Origin: Bactrocera neohumeralis
Taxonomy: Eukaryota; Arthropoda; Insecta; Diptera; Tephritidae
Direction of reading: 5' to 3'
DNA: 64,000 nucleotides
Assembly (NCBI RefSeq): GCF_024586455.1
Contig: NC_065922.1
Coordinates: 25,044,089-25,108,088, forward strand
Part shown: piece after piece, positions 10,228 through 21,749 of the stretch
How positions within the stretch are numbered: position 1 is the first letter of the stretch
Layout: every line of letters starts with the position of its first letter
Program-made: the position numbers and the translations under genes
Notes under the pieces: model-generated
The model's database searches: none
Told to the model about the DNA's origin: nothing
Seen by the model: only the letters and a program-made list of their open reading frames with translations

Positions 10228-11450
10228 ATCGACGAAGAGGTGGTGTGTGTCGATCTTCCTTAAAAATCTGATCGGTTGTAGATTTTCTAGGTCTTAAGCC
10301 ACATACATGATATATGGTCCAATCAGTTTGTTGATGGTGGGCTTTAATCTTTCACACAGTACGCCCGATAGATAGGTTTTGTAGATTGGGTAGAGCACAC
10401 TAATATATTTTTCAATGGTTCGGCATGCTTTCGCCCGACCATATTCTACAAAGAAGCTGGTGCATGCTCCTTATCAGTTCTTCGCCGCCCGTATTTGAAT
10501 AGCTCGGCTGGCAATTTATAGGCCATCAATCGCCGCTTTATTGCTCTTCAGACGGGTGATTGCTATTCGAAGTTCTTCATGGTCGGGCAATAGAACGTCT
10601 GCTCCATCGTCATCAATTGAGGAATCGGGTTCACCATCACCTAGTTTCATTGCCATTCAGCAGGCTGGAATAATGTATCCTCCATTATTTTGGTATGTTC
10701 TGGGCTTCCGTCACTAGACCAACTTTGGGGGTTCTACAAGAGTATGCTCCAGTCTTCAAACCTTCTGGTAGTCGCCGCATCTTTCCGTAGAATTTTAGAG
10801 CATTACTCATGTTGGCCAGCTTGTCAAGCTTTTCGAACTCACGCATTAAAGCCACTCTCTTTTGTTGTCTTCAAATGCATCTCGCTTCCCTCTTCATCTC
10901 TCGATATCTATCCCATCCTGCACGTGTTGTGGTCGATCGTAACGTTGGGAGGTAGGCAGATTGTTTTCTCTCCACTGTGACACGTCACTCCTGACTACCA
11001 CAACAAAATCGATCTGGTTCTTGGCTTTTCGATTCGAAGACATCCACCGGGGTGAATGACAGTACTCGTCAACAGATTCTCTCTCCAGCACGAATCACAT
11101 AACGAATTTGCGCTTCTTTTTATGGCCATTGTAGTAAATGCCATAAGGACTTATGGACTCATCTTAGTCCTAGTTCCGTCCATAGCACTTCTTTGACAGC
11201 GGTGATGTCAGCCTTTACTCTTACGAGCGCATCAACTAGCTGAGCAGCGGCAACTTTCCAATTAAGAGATATTCCAGGTGCATGCCCTTAATCAAGGATT
11301 ATGTTTGCAGTGTTCGTCGTCGAAACGGGGGGACTCTCATCCGCGGCGGATCTTTTTTTTACGTGGCGGGTCCCAAACCCAACTCACTTTAGCTCGCCTT
11401 CAAACGGCTGTTTTTTGAGTACCCAAAGGATACTTGGTCTAAGACCGGAA
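10228..11450 (-). pseudogene. Non-LTR retrotransposon remnant: endonuclease plus start of reverse transcriptase
   Basis: Read on the minus strand, the 5' part (about 11300 down to 11040) gives ACTWNIS, then VRVKADITAVKEVLWTELG and GIYYNGHKKKRK, the N-terminal APE-type endonuclease pattern (cTWNV, ADItaiQEvRW, IYYSGH). FTPVDV and KNQIDFVVV follow; the latter matches the C-terminal NQIDhv block, while the middle of the endonuclease is absent. Next come the linker pieces QWRENNLPTSQR and REFEKLDKLANMSNALKFYGK, then ELRIAITRLKSNKAAIDGL and LPAELFKYG, the reverse transcriptase start, ending at IDTHHLFVD just before motif A at about 10228. Many frameshifts are present. The clade is related to elements often annotated as endonuclease-reverse transcriptase (RTE-like); the exact clade is uncertain. 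Confidence 0.8.
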
Positions 11451-11454
11451 GACG

Positions 11455-12830
11455 TGAGCTGCTAGAGCCATATGTAAAAAAATCGTTTCTGTACTCTGTA
11501 ATTACCGAATCCAAAAATGATAGGACGGTTATATGATCGTCATGCATTTCCCTGATCGGGGATTATTGAGTGTTATGGTACTATTTTCCTCTTATGTGAA
11601 TCTTTGTCTTAAGCGCAAAGAAAAGGAAGAAACTCCACCTGGTGTACGGAAGAAGAAGAGAGTTATTTTAATGGCGCTACCGTTTCGGATAGCACAGTAG
11701 AAGATATGTGTTTCCATTCATTATCTGCCTGGGGTCATGAGGAGCTTGAAAATCTTTCATTAGTTCTCCGAAAGGAAGATCCAACACAGCTATTCCTCCG
11801 ATCCAATCACCAATTAGGGACCATCAAGCTCCATAACTTCAACTCGAGCATTATTACAAACTGTTCCATTGCAAACTAAGGTGTTGCAAGAAGTCAACAA
11901 TTATTAGTTAATTTGAAAGAAACACAGCGCCATCAATTAGCGGTTTCTCCATCATTAAAACTTTTAAGTGGCGAATTTTTAAAGTAAATTCTCTATTTGG
12001 CCAAGTCATTCGGCAAACCAAATATTTACTCGCTCGCCACTCGCTCTTGCACACATATGCAGTAGTGTGTGTGTGTGCTCACACGCATTTATTCATTCGA
12101 GAAATCTCGTTTGCCTTTACCTATTTATTCGCCAATATTTAGCTTGCTACAAAGTAACACATTTGTTGCATGCCACAAGTGCATGCCACGCGCAATGCGC
12201 AGCTAAAACTGGCTTTTGTCATTACTATATTCTCATTTTGTTGTTATTGTATTATTCGCTTGATTTTATTTCTTATTGTAAATACTGTGTGTGTATGTGT
12301 GTGTACACTGTCTCATTTGTGCCACTTTTCATTTTTACTCCTCACAAGAATGTGACAATATTTCTCAATTCTTTTTTTCTGTTTTTCCAAATGACTTTTG
12401 TGGCATTAAATGCATAAATTAAATATTGTTGCAATGAACAGTAAAAATAATAATTATGTATGCGCACAAGTGTCGTGTGTTTTTTGGCTCCAAAAAGTAT
12501 GCTTAGATCTAATAATGAATGTTGATTTAGGTTGAGGAGAGAAGAGAGGTGTTTAGTTCAGAATTTCATTTCTTTTCTTAAAATAAAATAGTTACAAAGC
12601 AATATTTTGAACAGAAGAATTCGGTAACTTTACTTTTATGAAAAAATAACGGCAAAGTTTCTGTTTTTTAATAGGTCAACTCTCAAAACTAATTGGCGTA
12701 GGAGGTTAACACTGTTGATTTCCAATGACATATACCATAAACAATATCTATTCGGCTATCTATAAAGCTATATTTGATCCTATGGCAGAAAAGAAAATCC
12801 CTGCAAATCTTGTTTTTTCGTATAGGTCTA
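11455..12830. other. Non-coding stretch with TG-rich part
   Basis: Positions about 12060-12310 hold GTGTGTGTGTG microsatellite and GC-richer words, giving a 116-codon Cys/Phe/Leu-rich frame at 12067-12417 that I regard as chance. The rest shows no element that I can identify. Confidence 0.5.
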
Positions 12831-12839
12831 TAGTCATTA

Positions 12840-13290
12840 AGGATCCGCAAATGCCGTTGGCCAAAGATCGATCGCAAGGGATCTAGTGATCTCATTGTCC
12901 TCAGTAAGGTTAGCCTCTCCCTAGTTGTGGAGCTTTTAACAGGCCACTGTCCTATTGGCGACCAGGAATCCTACCAGACGCCAGCTGTAGAAGCTGTATA
13001 GAAGAAGATGAGGTGGAAACAACTCAACACTTCCTTCTTTACTGTCCCGCATTTGGGAGGACAAGACTCATACAGTTGAGAGTCCATACCTACAGACATC
13101 CCACCGAACTGACGGGAATGAAAATTAAACGTCTGTGCAAATTTGTATTGGCTACTAAGCGTTTTGATACTTCATAAGTTCGAACAGAGTTCTTCTTTTC
13201 TATGATTCACAAAGGAATACATATATATATAGCAGTCCACGTGAGATCTTTGATCAGCCATCTAACCTAACCTATCCAACCTAACCTAGT
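12840..13290 (+). pseudogene. 3' end of a LOA/R1-group non-LTR retrotransposon with TAACC tail
   Basis: The translation CRWPKIDRKGSSDLIVLSK, then VVELLTGHCPIGD, then CRSCIEEDEVETTQHFLLYC-PAF, then KRLCKFVLATKRF follows the conserved region after the RNase H domain of these elements (LLTGH block and a CxxC...H...C zinc-binding-like cluster). One frame change is needed after GD. After the stop, an AT-rich 3' untranslated part leads to CTAACCTAACC at 13261-13272 and CAACCTAACC at 13277-13286, a repeated tail of the kind seen at LOA-like 3' ends. The 5' end is truncated, as is usual for target-primed insertions. The fragment ends at its own natural 3' end. Confidence 0.8.
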
Positions 13291-13329
13291 ATAAACTGAT
13301 GATTATTTTTTGCGATTATATCATATGTA

Positions 13330-13500
13330 CATATATTCAACGCTATTCTCCCAAAATTTGAAGTTAATCCGGCAAGTAACTTCGGAGACATAAAGCTATG
13401 AGTAAGAATCCTTTAAACTTAGTGTAATCAGTCTATGAACGCATTTTTCTTGAAACACTGTTTTTGCAGACGACCGATGGACTTGACTTTTTAATACAAC
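13330..13500 (+). repeat. Diverged fragment resembling repeat family A
   Basis: TAACTTCGGAGACATAAAGC at about 13378 and GAACGCATTTTTCTTGAAAC at about 13438 appear in the same order and spacing as in family A copies elsewhere. The similarity is patchy, so the call is tentative. Confidence 0.35.
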
Positions 13501-13829
13501 TTTATAGAAAATGTATACTTTTTTCAAGAAGTCTATAATACACATAAGCCGTTCATTCCACAATCTAATAAATATAGGGCTTTATGATTTTGGAATGATA
13601 TCAGTTGCCAATAACTCCTGTAGACAGGTTTTCGGAATACTCATCAGGAATGGATTCCCTGAGTTTTTTGTTTACCAAATACGACGAATTTGGCATTATA
13701 AGGCCGTATTTTTTACATTTTGCATATTTAACTTAGCCCACGCGGGCTTTGGTTTATTCGCTTTTCGCTTAACTCATCGGTTTCAGAGAAGTTGGGTACT
13801 TAGATTGACTACGATCCTGAACACTCTCT

Positions 13830-14135
13830 TGGCTCATTTTGATTACGCACCAAAATACATTGATTATCAGGCCGCTGAGCCTTTGTGGAGGGCGTGGGAA
13901 GAAAGAATCCGCAGGCGGAAAGGGACGGTGAGCTTTTTTATGGAAGGATCAAAGCTTGCGGGGAGGTTTGGTAGAGCCGTAAATTGTCGGGAACTATCCA
14001 TCAGCCTTAGTCTTAGATTGAATGATCGCCACAGCGTTTTCCAAGCAAAAGTTGCTGCCATAAAGGTAGCAGTAGATGTACGGCTCCAGAGCGTAGCCTT
14101 TTTTGGTTACTATTCACACCGATCGTAGGGCAGCG
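13830..14135 (+). pseudogene. RNase H domain fragment of a non-LTR retrotransposon
   Basis: The C-terminal half of a 205-codon frame (13511-14128) reads YQAAEPLWRAWEERIRRRKG, then FFMEGSKLAGRFG, then SISLSLRLNDRHSVFQAKVAAIKVAVDV. This matches the RNase H domain of LOA/R1-group elements (FYTDGSKL..G, lpdhCSVFQAEVAAI). The first catalytic aspartate of TDGSK is replaced by Glu (MEGSK) and the catalytic Glu of FQAE is Lys, so the domain is dead. The frame breaks before the third catalytic aspartate; VTIHTDR (TDSRAA in relatives) continues in another frame. The upstream half of the open frame is not recognisable and is probably chance extension. Confidence 0.7.
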
Positions 14136-14349
14136 GTATTGCTTTTGAGTCAGCGGAATGGAAACGCTTAGTTGCTCCGTTCGCTTTTTGAGGTTCACTA
14201 CTACATTCTTATAGTTCATGTGGTAATCAGTTACTAAGCTGTGCAGTCGCAAGGTTTTTCTGGCTCAGGGGTATAACTTAAGAGATCTAGTGAACTCCTC
14301 TTTCACAGCAAAATCCACCTTTTAGTGGATGAAGCAGTTCTAACTTGAT

Positions 14350-14560
14350 ACTGCTCAAACCGGATGCTTAAAATAAAATGAGTTAGAAACATCTTAACAT
14401 TTCCTCCTCGAAATCCCCACCTAGATATCTTGTCATCCTTTTAGACATCTAGCTGAAATAGCCGAAATGGAAGCAAAGCACATAAGCCGAATAGTGATGG
14501 ATTCAGGGCACTTTGCCGATGGCTAATATCCAACTCCAGCATTTTTTCATTTGGCTACAC
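14350..14560 (+). pseudogene. Possible degraded reverse transcriptase fragment
   Basis: RYLVILLDI followed after a stop by a Trp-Lys-Gln word resembles the YLGvILD.kLsWk block of non-LTR reverse transcriptases, and the preceding NKMS could match NKTE. It lies after the RNase H fragment, which is not the natural order, so it would belong to a separate insertion or a rearrangement. The match is short and has stops. Confidence 0.3.
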
Positions 14561-14599
14561 AAAGGACGATACACAACAGTCCAGGTATGAGCTCCCGCC

Positions 14600-16825
14600 A
14601 TGTTAAAGGATCAGTTAACTAACATAATCTAACTCCAATTAGTCAGAGAACCAGTTCGCACCAGGATTTTCGTCCTAAACAACGCGATATACTATTTAAT
14701 ACAGTTGAATTATTTAACACTTTTTCTATCAATTCAGATAACTATCAGTAAGATAATTACCTTGGTTTTGTTATTTGCTCTTACTTCCTATTAACACACA
14801 GCTGAGCCATCAATTATGGAAAGCAACCGCTTTAGTTTCCAAACATATTCTTCTTAAAGCACCATTACTCTCTCACCCCTCTTAATTCTCCGTATGCGCA
14901 GCACATTTGCAAAATGATATTATGTTTCTTAATCTATAAAGACATATCTCGAATAACCATAATAAAATATAACTCAGAGCAGAGAATAAACATAAACTTC
15001 CTTTTCAATAGTGGCGTTGACTGCATTGTTTATAACAGCAACTTTTGCTTTTGTTCGGCGAATCGCTTTGCTGCCAGCAATGAAAAGTGCAAATGTTGCA
15101 GCAACACAGCAGCCAAAACGAAACTTCTAAACAACAATCATATTTTCTATGGAAAATGATAGTGGAAATAATAAAACGGCGGCCGCCTACCGAGTAAAAT
15201 GGCAACACTTTGAGCGGTAGCAACAAACACAACAACAACAACAATCATAAATATAACAGCAACAATGGAAATGACCGAAAGTTAGAATTGCAAGCCGGAG
15301 AGCCACAGATAAACATCGCATAAAACGGATGAACCGAAACTAAAGCGTAAATGCTACACAAACACAAAGCAAAGCAATGGAATTGGTTGCGCATGCGCGG
15401 TCAGCAATTTCATGAGCGCTTTTGTTATTTTACATGCTGCTCAATGGTTTGCTGTTATTGCTGCCAATGTAAGTTTATTTTCATTATACGCCAAAAGTGC
15501 CCATTGTGCGAGAAATCGTGCACGACTCTAATAATATGCTACATTTCAATAGCCGCAGCAGCAGCAGCAACAGAAGTAGAAGTTGCAAGCACAGCAACAA
15601 CATTCAAGGCAGTCCAATCGAGGCACGAGCAAGAAAGACGCTTGTACTATAGATTGCAGGCCAAATTTTCTTTCGTGCCGCTTTCGGTAATCTTCTTCTG
15701 CTGCTTTCCATTTCTTCCTGCGCAAGAAAGGAAATTTAAGATTAAATTTTTGACTGCAGCATGCCTATTAGCTTGAGTTGCATAGTCCAGTTGTTGCTGC
15801 ACAAACAAGAATTCATAATGGCCAGCCAGGAAGTAAGAGTCCACAAGCCGCTTACAATACTTGCTGCGTTCGGCTGCTTTCGAAGCGCGCTTCCACCATC
15901 GCAACCAGAACAACATCCGTTGCCGTCGCTGCATGATAATCGCTAAGCGGTTAAGCACAAATGGCAACAATCATAATAGCAAATAATGGCAATAATTATA
16001 ACAAAGCGCTTGGCAAATGCCTAAATGTTTAGTGTAAGCGCGCGCATGCGCCAACGCAGACTAGCTATGTACCGTCCAAGTAGTATACGCGTTGTAAACG
16101 TTTACGTGCCCGAGCTGCCCACCTAAGCTGCCAGTTAGGGGCTTACTTGCTGTAGTAAGCTGGTGGCCACGCTTGCTTAATAGGCACTCGATAAGAGCGT
16201 GAAATATAATGGATTTTATTCTATTTTATTTATTTTTTCTTTAACCACTTCCTTCTTATTTATTTTCTGAATTTTCCTTCTTATTTTTCCTCAAAATACA
16301 ATATTTTTCTTATGTCTGCCTAAATTGCTTCGAAGCTCAGGCGTCGTTATGGTGCGTGAAGATCTCTTGTTGTTGATAGCTTTATTCGGAGCTCAATGTC
16401 TTTTGCGCGCTCACAAATTAACTTCGCGTAGACTTAAATGGTAGCTAAAAGGTATAGTACTATGGGCAATGAAGATTTCTTCTAATTGAAGTTGGAAGCT
16501 GTTGAGTGGGACTTGTATACTACTGAAGACATATTCAAAATGAAACTAAATTTGTTAAAATCCTCTAAGAAGAATTTCCACAAAAGTACCTCATTTTAGA
16601 GCTGCCGAAACATAGTCGTAAGATCTGACAAGAGACCGAGTTAGAGTACAAATAAAATATAGAGAAAATATTTTCTAATATCATTGAGATACAAACCTTC
16701 GTTCCTCATCTAAATTGTATGTATAATAGGAACCTATCCTAACTTAAGGAGCTTAAAACTGTAAAAGTTAGTTTTGGTTGAAAAGGGGAGGTGGTAAAAT
16801 ATATAATTTGTTCCTCTCCAGCTGC
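14600..16825. other. Non-coding stretch, GC-richer between 15.0 and 16.2 kb
   Basis: The region contains CAACAACAACAACAATC near 15228, GCAGCAGCAGCAGC near 15555 and repeated GCAACA words. Several overlapping frames up to 141 codons arise on both strands (for example 15351-15776) with Cys-rich or Ala-rich composition, but none shows a family motif or a clear splice signal. It resembles conserved non-coding fly sequence with triplet microsatellites more than an exon. Confidence 0.5.
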
Positions 16826-16829
16826 CCAG

Positions 16830-17250
16830 TGTTTGGTATAAGTAGGAATATTCGTAACCCTGAATAATGTCTCGTCTCATTCGGCTGAATGCTGGGTACT
16901 CGCATGTATAATGTTCCAGTGTCTAATCATCCTCTGCACTCTGCATTCCGCCGACTCGATATTACCAAAGTTCTGAAGGTGGGAACTTAAGGGTAGATGT
17001 CCTGTGATAATTCCTACAATATTATTAAATATCCTTTTGCATAGAGGCAGAAGCTCTTTGGTTTATCCCCCATCAATGTAACCCCAATGGAACTTTTTGT
17101 TATGTCCAGTTGCTAGTGTTCCAAGACCTGATGCGATCCTTAAATCCTTAAGGGTCCAGTGCTTTAAACAAGTCATGAAGGAACTGAACGCTCTGTGACA
17201 GCCTAGGTAAATTGTTTTTCCAGCTGCCTCCACCGTCTGTTTTCACTCTA
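16830..17250 (-). pseudogene. C-terminal fragment of a LOA/R1-group non-LTR retrotransposon
   Basis: On the minus strand the translation reads KELLPLCKRIFNNIVGIITG, then HLPLSSHLQNFGN, then SAECR, and after one frame change TLEHYTCEYPAFSRMRRDI. This is the block after RNase H (iiTGHLPL..Hl, CR.C.e..ETleH.lC.CPAf). The zinc-binding-like cysteines are partly lost. Upstream (to 17250) the remains of the preceding helix-rich region are visible. It is a different copy from the plus-strand fragment at 12.84 kb, being more diverged and in the opposite orientation. Confidence 0.7.
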
Positions 17251-17254
17251 ATTC

Positions 17255-17980
17255 CTATATGACTGAGTACCAATATATTACAAACCGAGCTACATACCTA
17301 TAGACGGACTAGTTATTGCTCACTTGTTTAACCTAATGCAGTAAGACTTAGTTGGCTCTAGCCTTAATTGACGTTTGGTTGTCCACACGACGGCGCGAAT
17401 GATTAAGTTGTGCTCTTCAATGGTTCAAGGATTACTGGAGAACATTTTGCTTTTGCAATAACCGAATAAATTTGGTATGGGCCGCAAAATCTATAGTAGT
17501 GAGTTAACAGTCAAAATCACACATAATGTGTATAGAAATATTTTTTTACAGAAGCTCCATAGTTTGATTTTCATTGTAAAATAGACTGCCGTCTTGTTGA
17601 AACTAGTAACTGTAAAAACCTTAGAGACATAAGTAAGATAATGACTTTTAACGACAGTTTTGTTGTTTTTTGAAAAAATAAGGCTCAGTGATGGTTGTGT
17701 CCTAGTCAAGTTGAAATGTTGAAATTTTGTTTCGTGACTCTTGTCTTGTGTTTATATATTTTATCTGTTTACTTGGCTTTGAGAAGACTAAAACACAATT
17801 TAAAAAATTGCTCAAACATGAGCCAATATCCTTGTAATCTAACATATGTTTGTTTTTTAAAGTCGTCGATTTTAAGTGCTTACATTATCTTTCCGGGAGA
17901 CCCTTTCAGATAAAAAAAACCTCTTCAGAAAGCATTTATTGAAGCTAAACTCATAGAGCTTAAACAGTCCTATCTGCTAA
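17255..17980. other. Non-coding stretch
   Basis: Two 72-codon frames (17491-17709 minus and 17695-17913 plus) carry no recognisable motifs. Nothing else is identified. Confidence 0.5.
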
Positions 17981-17982
17981 TA

Positions 17983-18841
17983 AAGGGCGATCCATTTCGA
18001 ATTTCACTACTTTTTTAAAGAAAAAAAAACACAGAAACTTCAATTTAATGAGGAATGTTTATTATTATTCGAAAGAGCATTCTTTGACATTTAGTTTTTG
18101 AAGATAATCTCTTTCAAATATTGGCCGCGGCTTCGACTCAGATGGTCCATCCGTTGAGTTCAATCTCAATGGTTCGTTCGAGCATTTCGACTGGTAACTT
18201 GGAAAAGACACTGATGATGTTTTGCTCCAATCAAAACAGGATTGTCTGCAAATACTTCAAACTTTACATATCCTTACAGGAAAAAGTCTAACGTCACATG
18301 CTCTTAGTGGCCAATCGACCGGCCCAAAACATTACTCAACGAAGTGTTCTCTCAATAAATCCATTGATTGATGTGTGGAAAGTGGCGTCGTTTTGTTGAA
18401 ACCAAATGTCGCCGAGATCACGAGCTTCAATTTCAGGCACCAAATAGTAGGCAATTATGCCGCTAATACGGTCGCCATTGATGGTTACGTTCTAACCGGC
18501 ATCATTTTTGAAGAAATATGGACCGATGATTTCACCGACCCAGAAGCCATACCAAAACGTTGTTTTTTCTGGATGAAATGGCAGCTCTTGATTCTCTTCA
18601 AGCTGTTCTTGGTCCCAAATGCGGCAATTTTGCTTATTTACATACCCATTGAGCCAGAAATGGTCCTCATCGCTGAACATAATTTGACTCGAAAACATCG
18701 AACATCGAAGCGATGTCGCTTTGTACGCTTTCAATTTAAGATCTCGACGTAAACAATACTGAACAAAAATAACGACAATACTCACCATTGTTTTGTCAGA
18801 AAAAGTCTATTGAAACAAGTACCTCTACTTGAATCACCCGT
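17983..18841 (-). mobile_element. Tc1/mariner-type transposon remnant, copy 1 of the FWLNGYVN family
   Basis: The ends are imperfect inverted repeats (left GGGCGATCCATTTCG, right in inverse ACGGGTGATTCAAGTAGAGG) with TA on each side (17981-17982 and 18842-18843). The minus-strand frame 18788-18492 carries IMFSDEDHFWLNGYVNKQNC and IIGPYFFKNDAG, the first catalytic block of a DDE/D transposase (FSDEAHFWLNGYVN in relatives). After a stop the next segment reads VTINGDRISGIIAYYLVPEI and WFQQNDATFHTS, where relatives have WFQQDGA, so the second catalytic aspartate is displaced or lost. The C-terminus (EMLERT, MDHL..SRGQ-like, EIIFK) is at 18190-18095. The N-terminal DNA-binding domain is mostly deleted and there are several frameshifts. 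Confidence 0.85.
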
Positions 18842-18844
18842 TAT

Positions 18845-20700
18845 GAGCATATATATTTTTACTTCTAAAGCATAGTAAAAAATAGCGCATCTTATTCTGC
18901 TCAAATTAAAATTTAATTTATTAGATTATTGAATATCTTAGCACGTTTCTATCAAAACGTATCATATAACAGAAAAAATGTGTTATTTACGTGTTAACTC
19001 TTAATTGATCGATGAGCTTCGTTAACAAACAAGTTTTAAAAATTATGAAATTATGAAGAGGCATAGAAGTCATCTAGTAGGCAGACGCAATGCCTAAGAG
19101 ATACAGAAATACATATGTACATATAAAGAAGTTGCTTTGAAAAATCTCTATTAATCTTAATTTATTAAGACAGTTTATATCTTTTGGCTAAAGACTCGTT
19201 AGTATTTCAAATTTACTTGTTTCACTTCCATATTGTAGGCGGATACAAAAAAATGTACGAAAATTATGTGTGTCACATTTGATTGAGGTGAATATTAAAT
19301 GTATCAAATATAACAAATGTCAAAGAAATTCTCATTGCTGAGAGCAGTGGGTAGTGATGGGCAACCTAAGAAAATGTGTGGAATGCATGGAATAAATGTT
19401 TTTAAAGAAGAATGTCGGAGGCGAGATTACTGAGCTATATAAGAATTCGCAGAAAGCCTGTTTTTATATGTACATATGTAATAGTTTATTAGTAATTTAG
19501 TCATTTAAGCGCTTTTTTAAAACAGAAATCTTGACTCTCACATTTACTTCCAAGCATTTTTTTATAAACTTTTTACATATTTTTTTCCATAAATTCTTTT
19601 GAAAATAAAACTTTAAATCAATCTAAAATTTAAAATCTGTTCAGTGCTGCTGGTACGAAGAGTTACTACTACATTGCTAACCGCTATTAGAAAAAGAGAT
19701 TTATTTAATGTCATTAATAAAACGACATAAAATGCAAACAAATACTTACGTATGCACATTTTTAACAAAATATTTTGGTATGCAAATATTATTCTGAGTT
19801 TTCTGTTGTTTTTATGACAGCTAACTATTTTTCTTGTGTAATCCACAACGCCGCCTTTTAAATTTACGTTAGTAATTTTTTTGCAAGATTTTTTACCGGC
19901 AACTTGTTTTACAAGCCACACATTGAGAATTCCCCAACTTTTTTTGGATGTGAAAAAATACTTAAAAAAATTTAACAAAATGAACGACATAAAAGCATAA
20001 CAAACACAACGATGAAAAAGGCATTTTACAAATAAATTATTTAACAAAAAATCTGGTATTTAACTGCGGTTCCATGTTTGACAAGAACAAAGAATTCGAC
20101 TTCGAAGTTTCGTTTCTGTTGATTGCGTTTGACAAAAGCAAACAAAGCTAAGAAAAAATTAAATTTTGTTAAACAGTTAAAAAAACGGTCAGGTGGAATT
20201 TAAGTAAAGGGTGTTTCAAAATTAGTTTTAGATATGTTTCTCAAATAAAAAAAAATAGCTTAAAAATATATATTTTTTTTAGTTTTAAACCTAAGAAGTT
20301 AGTTAGAAGATCGTTTTGATTAATCTCATTGGAAGCTCTATAAAACTATACGAATTGCATTTTCACATTCAATTTAAGTTTAAGATTACCACATCTTAAT
20401 AATTTCTGAATTAATTTCTAAAGGTTTTACAATAGCTTCATTCAACTGTCATAAAAAACAATGGCAAATTACAATTCATTGTCGAGATTCTTTCATAACA
20501 ACAAAGACTGATTAAAAAATGATCTGAAAATCTCATCAAATTTGAACCGGACTGTTAGATGGCAAACGCTGTGTTCGTGTTTCAGAGGGTTGAGAAGGGT
20601 CTGAAAAATAATAAAGCCACCATTATCGTACAAAGACTGATTTATATAGCCTATAATACCCAGTTCTAGTAGATCTTTGCTATCACCCGCCAGGGAGGCT
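18845..20700. other. Non-coding stretch with one unexplained open frame
   Basis: A minus-strand frame of 144 codons at 20047-19613 is the longest here. It is rich in Phe, Leu, Val and Lys with eight Cys, but I recognise no domain and the composition follows the AT-rich DNA. TAAAGGGTGTTTCAAAATTAG at about 20206 looks like a DNA-transposon end, but no partner end was found. No other signal is visible. Confidence 0.45.
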
Positions 20701-20714
20701 CTAAAACAAACTCT

Positions 20715-21745
20715 TTCTGTGTTGTTGTTGTAATGAGTATCTAATCCCGTTAGGATGGAAGGGATCAGATAAGTTGACGTCGACATCATCAAACGGTAGG
20801 TTCAAGAATCGTGGTGTTTTGACGTTGTCGAACCAAATGGAGAAGGGTCTCAGATGAGGATGGGTAGCTGGGAGGGCAAAGATGTGACCAATGTCATGCG
20901 GGGCTCATTGCATGTCGGACATATATTAGATATGTCGGGGTCTATTCTGGATAAGTGCTGCTGATGTATCCAAAACGAAGCTGCGCAAGGGTCAATCTCG
21001 TTTCTCGCGGTAACTTGAAGAGGGAGTCGGTGGAGGTGTTGATGACTACACTGTGAAAGGCGGTTAGTGCTTGTCGGTTGTTAGTTGCGTCCAAAGTCTG
21101 GTCGGGATATTGTTTGTTGTCGTCAACGTAGTTAAGGAACGATCTCTTGATGTTCCTAGCAGGCGGGGTCCAAGCAGGTGATGATTTCCGCGAAAGCACC
21201 CCAGCAGGAACTGCTTGGTGAGGTGTTCATTATGCTGCTTAACTGGAAGCATACGGGCATAACTGCGCAGGTGTTCGATGGGAGACATCAATAGGCAACC
21301 TGCTGTGGTTTGTAGTGAGTGATCTGACAGTTTGGAGCTTTCTCGTCTGCGTTTTTCTGCATCCAGGCGACTATATTGGTGCGGCGTAGTTAAGGACTGA
21401 CCGGTCGATTGCCTTGTAAGTTGCTAACAACGTTTCTTTGTCTTTTCCCCATGTGCTGCCAGCTATCGAGTTGAGGATTTTGTTGCGGCTCTGTACATTG
21501 GCGATAATCGCGTTTTTTCGATGTTCTCAAGTAGTGTTGTGTGATTGACTGTGTCAAAGGCTTTAAACAAGTCTAAGGCTACGAAGATTGTTTTCTCGTA
21601 GGATGGTTTCTTGAAGCCATGCTGGTTGTTTGCTAGGCTCAAGTGGTTTGTGCAGGTCGGGAGAAGCAAGGCTTCAATTGTCTTCACTACTGGGGAGTGG
21701 GGAGTTATTTGACGATAAGACTCCCTTTTGTTGGAAGTTTCATAA
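20715..21745 (-). pseudogene. Jockey-group non-LTR retrotransposon remnant with internal deletion
   Basis: On the minus strand the 5' part (21740-21520) reads TIEALLLPTCTNHLSLAN, NQHGFKK and FVALDLFKAFDTVNHTTLL, the reverse transcriptase motifs up to motif A (vALDlSKAFDTV.H). It then jumps to the post-RT region: KETLLATYKAIDRSVLNYAA-like words in frame-shifted form, CLLMSPIEHL, MLPVKQHNEHLTKQFLLGC, RNIKRSFLNYVDDNKQYPDQ and LPRETRLTLAQLRFGY. The frame ends with FHPNGIRYSLQQQ near 20735. The segment with motif B and the YADD box is deleted, so the copy cannot be active. The 3' end coincides with the normal end of this element family, which I recognise from tephritid and other fly genomes. Confidence 0.85.
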
Positions 21746-21749
21746 CGTT

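Noticed and set aside
13261..13290. TAACC repeats as telomeric sequence
   Set aside because: Only a few units are present, directly after a retrotransposon 3' region; they fit the element's tail, and flies lack TTAGG-type telomeres.
15351..15970. Overlapping Cys-rich and Ala-rich frames in a GC-richer region
   Set aside because: Both strands are open to a similar extent and GCA/GCAGCA triplets drive the residues; no motif or exon boundary was found.
19613..20047. 144-codon minus-strand frame
   Set aside because: Hydrophobic and Lys-rich composition without any recognisable motif; most likely chance, though it is the longest unexplained frame on that strand.
20206..20240. AAGGGTGTTTCAAAATTAG as a DNA-transposon end
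   Set aside because: No matching opposite end was seen and no transposase remnant lies next to it.
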